40,273 nt of DNA, taken from positions 1-40,273 of the forward strand of contig CASELS010000006.1 of assembly GCA_949288855.1 (NCBI GenBank), written 5' to 3'. This document shows positions 34,117 to 40,273 of the stretch, in pieces. This stretch comes from an uncultured Collinsella sp. GTDB taxonomy: Bacteria; Actinomycetota; Coriobacteriia; Coriobacteriales; Coriobacteriaceae. The notes under the pieces were generated by a model, which saw nothing but the letters and a program-made list of their open reading frames with translations, was not told the origin of the DNA and did no database searches. A program made the translations under genes and the position numbers. Position 1 is the stretch's first letter; every line of letters starts with the position of its first letter.

Positions 34117-34602
34117 TTATGCCGTGGGCTCGAGGTAGAAGAGCGGCTGGCCAAACTCAACGGGCTCGGCGTTCTTGCCGCAAACCTCGCGGACGATGCC
34201 GTCCTCCTCGGCGGTGATCTCGTTCATGAGCTTCATGGCTTCGACGATGCAGAGGGTCTGCCCGGCCTTGACCTCGTCGCCTACCTTGACAAACGGATCG
34301 GCGTCGGGCGCGGGGGCCTGATAGAACGTGCCGACCATGGGGCTCTCAACGGCCTTCCAGGTAGCAGGGCGATCGGTTGCTGCCGCAGGGGCGGGAGCGG
34401 CGGGCTCGGCGGCCGCGGGGGCTGCGGGAACGGCAGGAGCGGGCTCTGCCGGGGCGACGGGAGCGGCGGGCGCGGGCGCGCCGGCGGTCACGGCAACGGG
34501 TTTCTTGATGGCAACCTCGGTGGTGCCGTCCTTGATGGTGACTTCGGCGACGGAGCTGCCGTCGAGGGCCTCGATGAGGTCGCGGATCTGGGAAACGTTC
34601 AT
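34117..34602 (-). CDS. accB: Possible independently translated AccB from an internal start
   Basis: Inside the fusion gene, an in-frame ATG at 34602 is preceded on the minus strand by GAGGAGGATACCGAT, a strong ribosome binding site with eight-base spacing. Translation from here would give a free 161-residue protein, MNVSQIRDLIEALDG..., close to the length of E. coli AccB (156) with biotin lysine at 124. The sequence begins exactly at the family N-terminus of AccB. It overlaps the larger gene completely, so this is a nested product, supported by sequence but not shown to exist. Confidence 0.5.
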   Translation of the reverse strand: MNVSQIRDLIEALDGSSVAEVTIKDGTTEVAIKKPVAVTAGAPAPAAPVAPAEPAPAVPAAPAAAEPAAPAPAAATDRPATWKAVESPMVGTFYQAPAPDADPFVKVGDEVKAGQTLCIVEAMKLMNEITAEEDGIVREVCGKNAEPVEFGQPLFYLEPTA

Positions 34603-36024
34603 ATCGGTATCCTCCTCGGTGTCGGTGCCGGCGGGCGCTGCCGTGTCGGCGTCAATGGGTTGGGTGATGTCGCGCAGGGTCCCTGCGGCGCGCTTCTCAA
34701 ACAGGGCGCGTGCCTCGTTGGGGAAGAGCGCGTAGGAGAGCACGTCCTCGTCGGACTGGGCGAGGTCGCCAATCTCGGCCTTTGCCTCGTCGAAGGTCTG
34801 CAGGTGCACATTCTTGGCGTCCTCCTGCAGCTTCTTTACGTCGACGTGGCCCAAAATCTTCTCGCGAATGCCCTCGTCGATGGGCGCGGGGGTCTTGCCG
34901 TAGAAGCCCATGAGGTACTCGCGCATCTCGGTCGAGACAATCTTCCAGCGCTCGCCGGTGAGTACGTTCATAACTGCCTGCGTGCCCACGATTTGGCTCA
35001 TGGGGGTCACGAGCGGCGGGTAGCCGACCTCTTTGCGCACGCGCGGAATCTCGGCCACGATCTCGGGCAGGCGGTCGTGCATGTTCTGCAGGTCGAGCTG
35101 GCCCACGAGGTTGCTCATCATGCCGCCCGGAATCTGGTGCTTGTAGATGCGCATGTGGGTGAGCGTGGTGATGCCCCTCTGGTGCTTGCCCGCCTTGCGC
35201 ACGCCGTCCCAGTAGTCGGCGATCTCAAAGAGAAGGTCGAGGTCGAGCCCGGTGTCAAAGGGCGACCCGCTAAACGACGACACGGTCATCTCGACAGCCG
35301 GCTGCGAGTTGCCGAACGCGAGCGGCGCATGCGCGCAGTCCACGATCTCGGCGCCCTCTTCGGCTCCACGCAGATAGTTGGCGCTCGCCATACCACCAAT
35401 GAAGTGGCAGTGCATGTGCACGGGCAGGCCGATCTCGGTGCGCAGGGCGCTGACAAGCTGGGCAGCACGATACGGCACCAGAAGGCCGGCCATATCCTTG
35501 ATGCACAGCGAGTCAGCGCCCAGCTCGGCGAGCTGGCGCGCATAGGCGATGTAGCTGTCGAGGGTGTGAACGGGACTGCGCGTATAGGAGATCGCGGGTT
35601 CAAAATGCGCGCCGACCTTTTTAATAGCCGCCGCGCAGTCACGGATGTTATCTATGTCGTTTAAGGCATCGAAGACACGGAAGACGTCGATGCCGTTGGC
35701 GTGGGAACGCTCGATGAAACGCTCCACCACATCCGTCGAGTAATGCTTGTAGCCCACAAGGTTCTGGCCGCGGACGAGCATGGCGAGGCGCGTGTTGGGG
35801 CAGCGCTCCTTAATCAGACGCAGCCGCTCCCAGGGATCCTCGTCCAGAAAGCGCAGGCACGTGTCGAAGGTAGCACCTCCCCATGCCTCGATAGCCCAAT
35901 AGCCGACTTCATCCATCTTGGGCAAGATGGGCAGCATCTCTGCGGTGGTCATGCGGGTCGCCCAAAGGGACTGCTGACCATCGCGGATGGTGGTGTCCAT
36001 GATGCGGAGACGGTTTCCAGCCAT
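34117..36024 (-). CDS. Pyruvate/oxaloacetate-type carboxyltransferase fused to an AccB-like biotin carrier
   Basis: This 635-residue protein transfers carboxyl groups between biotin and a keto acid. Residues about 1-300 form the HMGL-like TIM barrel (DTTIRDGQQSLWATRM; metal-binding HMHCHF; CIKDMAGLL), and about 310-460 the PYC/OADA domain. After a Pro/Ala/Thr-rich linker, residues 475-635 are an acetyl-CoA carboxylase-type BCCP, with the biotin lysine K598 in EAMKLMNEI and an Ala/Pro-rich hinge. The ATG at 36024 has AGGAGG upstream; the longer frame does not. accC follows. The usual OadA carries a different, OadA-type biotin domain. Reaction could be pyruvate carboxylation or oxaloacetate decarboxylation. 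Confidence 0.92.
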   Translation of the reverse strand: MAGNRLRIMDTTIRDGQQSLWATRMTTAEMLPILPKMDEVGYWAIEAWGGATFDTCLRFLDEDPWERLRLIKERCPNTRLAMLVRGQNLVGYKHYSTDVVERFIERSHANGIDVFRVFDALNDIDNIRDCAAAIKKVGAHFEPAISYTRSPVHTLDSYIAYARQLAELGADSLCIKDMAGLLVPYRAAQLVSALRTEIGLPVHMHCHFIGGMASANYLRGAEEGAEIVDCAHAPLAFGNSQPAVEMTVSSFSGSPFDTGLDLDLLFEIADYWDGVRKAGKHQRGITTLTHMRIYKHQIPGGMMSNLVGQLDLQNMHDRLPEIVAEIPRVRKEVGYPPLVTPMSQIVGTQAVMNVLTGERWKIVSTEMREYLMGFYGKTPAPIDEGIREKILGHVDVKKLQEDAKNVHLQTFDEAKAEIGDLAQSDEDVLSYALFPNEARALFEKRAAGTLRDITQPIDADTAAPAGTDTEEDTDMNVSQIRDLIEALDGSSVAEVTIKDGTTEVAIKKPVAVTAGAPAPAAPVAPAEPAPAVPAAPAAAEPAAPAPAAATDRPATWKAVESPMVGTFYQAPAPDADPFVKVGDEVKAGQTLCIVEAMKLMNEITAEEDGIVREVCGKNAEPVEFGQPLFYLEPTA

Positions 36025-36112
36025 AAGCCCTGCCTCCTCTCGTTGTCGTGTTCCATACCGTATTGTTAGGGCGCGAGCGCCCGAAACGCCGATGTGACAA
36101 CGCATCGCTTTC

Positions 36113-36142
36113 ACTCTAGACCCACATCTTCGTGCGGGGCAA
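36113..36142 (-). promoter_or_regulatory. Promoter of the carboxyltransferase-accC operon
   Basis: On the minus strand TTGCCC (36142-36137) and TAGAGT (36118-36113) are 18 bases apart, about 90 bases before the start codon. A small hairpin GGGCG-CTCG-CGCCC lies in the leader at 36069-36082. Confidence 0.5.
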
Positions 36143-36242
36143 CGGTTGTCTGGCGAACGGTAGGGGCTTTGAGGGGAAGGGTCGAGGGGCGTGCCCGAAC
36201 GACAGGCGACGGGACTAAGGTTCGCTCCGTAGGGGCCGAGGC

Positions 36243-37619
36243 TTATTTGAAGTGCGCCCCGCGGGGAATCTGGGGCCCGTCGGTCGGGGCGCTGTCCGCG
36301 TCGCCATGCGCCGCGCGGCGGTGCTTCACGATGGTGCGCACGACGAGCGAGACAACAATGAGGCCGACGATACCGCCTGCTACACACCAGGTAAGCGGGT
36401 TCTGGACGATGCCGAGGGCGGTGTTGCGAATCTGCGCGAGGGCGGAGAGCTCCACGTCGTTGGCGGCGACGAGCGAGACCTCGCCCAAGACCTCGCCGTC
36501 AAGGGCATAGGTTGCCTTGCCGAGCTCGTCACCCTCTTCATACGGTGCGACGAACTCTTCGGGCAGCTCGTAGGTGACGGTAATGGCTGACGGGTCGGTA
36601 TCTGACGGCAGGAGCTTGGAGAGGCCGCCGGCCGTCTCGATGCCGAGTTGCTCGTCTTGATGCGCGTCGGTGACGTCGACGGTCTCCACCGGCGTATCTG
36701 CGGCAACGATCTCCTGTACCGACCACTCGGCATAGGCCCACTCAAAAAGACGTTTTGTCTCGGTGAGGCTCGCGGGAATCTCGGCGTCCTCGCAGCCGAG
36801 CACAATCGAGTAAAGCGTGATGTCGTTCTGGTTTGCCGCGGCGACAAGGCAGCGGCCGGCCTCGGTGGTGTTGCCGGTCTTGATGCCGCGCGCCGGGGCG
36901 TAGTAGACCTCGGACTCACTGTTGAGAAGCAGGTTGGAGTTGCTGAGCGTCCGCGCGTCCTGCACGTTGGTCGCAGGCAGCTCATAGGAGGGCGTGGCCA
37001 CAATCTGGGCAAACGTAGGGTTCTCCATAGCTGCCTGCGTGATACGCATAAGGTCGCGTGCGGTCGTGTAATGGGCGTCATCGTGCAGGCCGCAGGGGTT
37101 GGCAAAGTGCGTGCCGGTGCAGCCGAGCGCTGCGGCGCGGTCGTTCATCATCTGGACAAAGCCGTCGACGCTGCCGCCCACGGCACGGGCGAGGATGTAG
37201 GACGCGTCGTTGCCGCTGGGGAGCATAAGGCCATAGAGCAGCTGCTCGATGGTGAGCACCTCGCCGGGCTTGAAGCCAGCGACCGAGCTGTCCGCGGTGA
37301 CGTGGTCAAAATCCGCCTCCTCGACCGTGACCTGCTGGGCGAGGTCGGCGTTCTCGAGCACCACAAGCGCCGTCATGATCTTGGTGGTGGAAGCGGGGTA
37401 GCGCGTCTCGTCGGCGGTGACCTCGTAGAGGACGGTGCCGCTTGCAGGCTCCACGACCAGCGCGGACGTTGCGGCGATGGCGGGGTCGGTAAGCGCCGCG
37501 GCGCAGACGGGGGAGAGCGCCGAGAGCGCAAGGGCGAACACGCAGAGAAGCGCTGCTGCGCGCAGACGGATGCGCGTGGCGAGATGGTGGCGCGAGGTGG
37601 TGCGATTGAGGTGCGACAT
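36243..37619 (-). CDS. D-alanyl-D-alanine carboxypeptidase (penicillin-binding protein 5 type)
   Basis: The 458-residue protein trims the terminal D-alanine of peptidoglycan stem peptides outside the membrane. An N-terminal signal peptide (AALLCVFALALSALSPVCA) precedes the peptidase S11 domain with the three motifs S-T-T-K, S-G-N (in PSGNDASY) and K-T-G (in GIKTGNT). A PBP5 C-terminal domain follows, and a C-terminal membrane helix (about 410-430) anchors it. The ATG at 37619 has AAAGG upstream; the frame is open for 39 further codons without a site. It is divergent from clpC. Confidence 0.92.
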   Translation of the reverse strand: MSHLNRTTSRHHLATRIRLRAAALLCVFALALSALSPVCAAALTDPAIAATSALVVEPASGTVLYEVTADETRYPASTTKIMTALVVLENADLAQQVTVEEADFDHVTADSSVAGFKPGEVLTIEQLLYGLMLPSGNDASYILARAVGGSVDGFVQMMNDRAAALGCTGTHFANPCGLHDDAHYTTARDLMRITQAAMENPTFAQIVATPSYELPATNVQDARTLSNSNLLLNSESEVYYAPARGIKTGNTTEAGRCLVAAANQNDITLYSIVLGCEDAEIPASLTETKRLFEWAYAEWSVQEIVAADTPVETVDVTDAHQDEQLGIETAGGLSKLLPSDTDPSAITVTYELPEEFVAPYEEGDELGKATYALDGEVLGEVSLVAANDVELSALAQIRNTALGIVQNPLTWCVAGGIVGLIVVSLVVRTIVKHRRAAHGDADSAPTDGPQIPRGAHFK

Positions 37620-37721
37620 GCCGGCCTTTCTGCCGAGGTGAGATATGGGCACATTGTAGCGGAGGACCTCCGCCGGCGCGCCGCTCTTATGGTGTCGTCG
37701 CCCTATGAGATGCGTGTCTAT

Positions 37722-37751
37722 TTGCTCAATTGCCACAGAATAGGTTATGAT
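37722..37751 (+). promoter_or_regulatory. clpC promoter
   Basis: TTGCTC (37722-37727) and TATGAT (37746-37751) are 18 bases apart, about 105 bases before the clpC start. I saw no CtsR-type heptad repeat operator nearby. Confidence 0.5.
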
Positions 37752-37855
37752 TCCTCAACTCTGGGTACACAGCAGACGTTCAACTACGAGTGATAGGGCA
37801 TATCGGGTCCGTCCGCGCTGCGCAGGACCGGTCCCGCACGTAAAAGAAGGTACCT

Positions 37856-40273
37856 ATGCTGGATAGATTCACCGATCGCGCACGGCGCGTCATGGCGATT
37901 GCCAAGCAGGAGGCGCTCGCTCTCGATACCACCAAGGTTGGAACCGAGCACCTGCTGCTCGCGCTCGCAAAAGAAGACGAGGGCATTGCTGCCGAGGCAC
38001 TGCGCTCGCTCGATATTGCCTACGACGAGATTCTCGAGGAACTCAAGAGCTCCTCGACAACGAAGGGCGCGCCCGAGGGGGAGCCCACAGGCACGGTCGA
38101 CACGGTTGTGGACGGTCCCGAAGGGGCTGCAGGCACCGCGGATGCCACGGACAAGGCCGATGCTGAGGCGGCTCCTGCTGAGGACGCCCCCGAGCCGGCG
38201 GCTGCCGCATCGCGCCAGAAGCTCGCCTTCACGCCGCTGGTCATCTCTGTTATGGAGCGCGCCTTCCGCATCGCGCGCGAGAACAACCAGACCTACGTCT
38301 CCACCGAGCACCTGCTCCTCGGTATGATCGACGAGGCGCAGTGCCGCGGTATGGACCTGCTCATGCGCCTTGGCGTCACGGCGGCCTCGGTTCGTCAGGC
38401 GGTCGAGAAGCTCACGGCCAAGGACCAGAGCGGCAAGCGCCCCATGGCGGGCGCCGGTGCCGGCCGGCCCGGAGCGGGGCTCCCGTTCTTCTCGGGCACG
38501 GCCGCTCAGGGCAAGGGTGACGAGGAGGCCTCGGCGCTCAAGCGTTACGCAACGAACCTTACCGAGAAGGCGCGCGAGGGCGGGCTCGACCCCGTCATCG
38601 GCCGCGAGAGCGAGATCTCGCGCATGATGGAGATCCTCTCCCGTCGCACCAAGAACAACCCGCTCATCCTAGGCGACCCCGGCGTGGGCAAGACCGCTAT
38701 CGTCGAGGGCCTCGCACAGGAGATTGCCGCCGGCAACGTGCCCGAGAACCTTATGAACCAGAATATCTGGTCGCTCGATCTGCCCGGTCTTGTAGCGGGC
38801 GCCAAGTACCGCGGCGAGTTTGAGGAGCGCCTGAAGGGCGTCATCCAGGAGGCGACCGACGCCGACGACGCCATCCTCTTCATCGACGAGATGCACACCC
38901 TCATTGGTGCCGGTTCCGCCGAGGGCTCCATCGACGCGAGCTCGATGCTCAAGCCCGTGCTCGCGCGCGGCTCCTTCCAGATCATCGGCGCCACTACGGC
39001 CGAGGAGTACCGCAAGTACCTCACCAAGGACCCGGCGTTTGAGCGTCGCTTCCAGACGATCGACATCCCCGAGCCAAGCGTCGAGGACACCATCAAGATC
39101 CTGGAGGCGCTCCAGAGCCGCTACGAGGAGCACCATCACGTGCGTTACACGCGTGCTGCCATCGAGGCCGCCGCGAGCCTGTCTGCCCGCTACATCCAGG
39201 ATCGCTACCTGCCCGATAAGGCAATCGACCTTATTGACGAGGCAGGCGCCCGCGCGCGTATCGCCAAGAACCGCGCTCCTGAGGACGTCCGCGCCGCCGA
39301 GGCGCGCGTGGCCGAGCTCGCGAACCAGGCGGAGGATGCTACCGAGCATGACGACATGAACCGCGCCGCCGAGCTCAAAGAGGAGCAGAAGACGGCCGAG
39401 ATCGCCCTTTCCGAGGCGCGTGCCGCTTGGACGGCCGAGATGGATGCGAGCCCGCTCACCATCGACGTGGCCGAGATTGCCGACATCGTGTCCGCCACCT
39501 CCGGCGTGCCCGTCTCGTCGCTCACCGAGGACGAGAGCCGTCGCCTTCTGCAGTGCGAGAGCGTCCTCAAGACGCGCATTATCGGTCAGGACGAGGCCGT
39601 CGCCGCCGTGGCGAAGGCCATTCGCCGCAGCCGCTCGCCGCTCAAAGACCCGCGCCGTCCCGGTGGCTCGTTCATCTTCCTCGGCCCCACGGGCACGGGT
39701 AAGACCGAGCTCGCCAAGACCCTCGCCGAGTACCTCTTTGGCAGCAAGGACGCGCTCATCAGCTTCGACATGAGCGAGTTTGCGAGCGAGTACGAGGTCT
39801 CCAAGCTCATTGGCTCGCCTCCGGGCTACGTGGGCCACGAGGAGGGCGGTCAGCTCACCAAGGCCGTGCGCCGGCACCCGTATTCGGTTGTGCTTTTCGA
39901 CGAGATCGAGAAGGCGCACCCGGATATCTTCAACATCCTTCTGCAGGTGCTCGACGAGGGACGCCTGACCGACGGCCAAGGCAAGACGGTCGACTTCCGC
40001 AACACGGTCATCATCATGACCTCTAACGTGGGTGCGCGCGAGATCGCCGCCACCTCGAGCGTGGGCTTTGGCACCACAGGCGAGGCGGGGCTCAGCTCGG
40101 GCGAGATCAAGAGCCGGGCGATGGGCGAGCTCAAGCGCCTGTTCCGTCCCGAGTTCTTGAACCGCGTGGACGACATCGTGGTTTTCCAGAAGCTCACGGG
40201 CGAGAGCTTGACCCGTATCGCAGAGCTCCTCGTCGACGACCTGCGTCAACGCCTCATCGCAAACGGCATGAAC
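37856..40273 (+). CDS. clpC: ATP-dependent Clp protease ATPase ClpC (3' end cut by the window)
   Basis: The first 806 residues of a ClpC unfoldase, which feeds proteins to ClpP, are present. Two Clp_N repeats (about 5-60 and 123-187) precede AAA domain 1 with Walker A GDPGVGKT (273-280), a UVR/M-like coiled region around residue 500, and AAA domain 2 with Walker A GPTGTGKT (610-617). Between the Clp_N repeats there is an unusual insertion of roughly 50 acidic, Ala/Pro/Glu-rich residues. A Gly-rich linker (about 200-220) follows. AAGAAGG precedes the ATG. The gene has no stop codon inside the window. Confidence 0.95.
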   Translation, partial: MLDRFTDRARRVMAIAKQEALALDTTKVGTEHLLLALAKEDEGIAAEALRSLDIAYDEILEELKSSSTTKGAPEGEPTGTVDTVVDGPEGAAGTADATDKADAEAAPAEDAPEPAAAASRQKLAFTPLVISVMERAFRIARENNQTYVSTEHLLLGMIDEAQCRGMDLLMRLGVTAASVRQAVEKLTAKDQSGKRPMAGAGAGRPGAGLPFFSGTAAQGKGDEEASALKRYATNLTEKAREGGLDPVIGRESEISRMMEILSRRTKNNPLILGDPGVGKTAIVEGLAQEIAAGNVPENLMNQNIWSLDLPGLVAGAKYRGEFEERLKGVIQEATDADDAILFIDEMHTLIGAGSAEGSIDASSMLKPVLARGSFQIIGATTAEEYRKYLTKDPAFERRFQTIDIPEPSVEDTIKILEALQSRYEEHHHVRYTRAAIEAAASLSARYIQDRYLPDKAIDLIDEAGARARIAKNRAPEDVRAAEARVAELANQAEDATEHDDMNRAAELKEEQKTAEIALSEARAAWTAEMDASPLTIDVAEIADIVSATSGVPVSSLTEDESRRLLQCESVLKTRIIGQDEAVAAVAKAIRRSRSPLKDPRRPGGSFIFLGPTGTGKTELAKTLAEYLFGSKDALISFDMSEFASEYEVSKLIGSPPGYVGHEEGGQLTKAVRRHPYSVVLFDEIEKAHPDIFNILLQVLDEGRLTDGQGKTVDFRNTVIIMTSNVGAREIAATSSVGFGTTGEAGLSSGEIKSRAMGELKRLFRPEFLNRVDDIVVFQKLTGESLTRIAELLVDDLRQRLIANGMN

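Noticed and set aside
32767..35664. 965-codon plus-strand frame opposite accC and the carboxyltransferase
   Set aside because: Composition (Gly, Leu, Val, Asp, His) is that of a reverse-complement shadow, and both genes on the other strand have clear families.
38669..40249. Long minus-strand frame opposite clpC
   Set aside because: Shadow of the clpC coding region.

Overview
The window is a high-GC bacterial chromosome segment carrying ordinary housekeeping genes plus several accessory islands. Strong Shine-Dalgarno sites, GC-rich codon use, threonine-pathway genes next to each other, a veg-ispE-tRNA-tatA-greA-lysS run and a transcarboxylase-biotin carboxylase operon suggest a member of the Coriobacteriia, most like Collinsella. 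That placement rests on remembered gene content, not on a search.

Layout. 1-1508: a lower-GC two-gene unit (DUF3990 ADP-ribosyltransferase-fold protein plus a helix-turn-helix protein) behind a dense array of inverted half-sites, resembling a toxin-antitoxin module. 1534-10688: threonine/lysine/methionine precursor genes thrB, thrC, lysC and asd, interrupted by a 6-phospho-beta-glucosidase, an EamA exporter with an attenuator-like leader, and a membrane-anchored XRE regulator. 10696-13602: a 19-bp inverted repeat element, an aldo/keto reductase and a TIR-methyltransferase fusion. 13661-19746: an FtsX-type ABC exporter with a very large coiled-coil permease, a divergent TetR regulator and a MerR regulator with its own 19-bp-spacer promoter. 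19900-27738: pfkA, rph-rdgB-dtd, veg-ispE, tRNA-Pro(CGG), tatA, greA, and a lysyl-tRNA synthetase fused to a tRNA-binding domain. 27739-32745: accessory stretch with a 154-bp IS21-end-like mini-element, an AbiEi/DUF559-like nuclease, an acetyltransferase, two transporters, and a decayed YhcG/DUF1016 nuclease relic holding a run of hairpins. 32746-40273: accC plus a carboxyltransferase-BCCP fusion, a D-Ala-D-Ala carboxypeptidase, and a 3'-truncated clpC.

How the genes work together. lysC and asd convert aspartate to aspartate semialdehyde, and thrB and thrC convert homoserine to threonine; homoserine dehydrogenase is not in the window. The biotin carboxylase (accC) charges the biotin domain carried on the carboxyltransferase polypeptide. 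An internal start with its own ribosome binding site could also release a free AccB-like carrier, letting one gene serve two carboxylases.

The most unusual items are the TIR-methyltransferase fusion (12179-13573), which retains the glutamate expected of NAD-cleaving TIR domains, the possible internal accB start (34602), the DUF3990/HTH pair with its operator array, the LysRS-tRBD fusion, and two repeat families whose stems vary while keeping base pairing.
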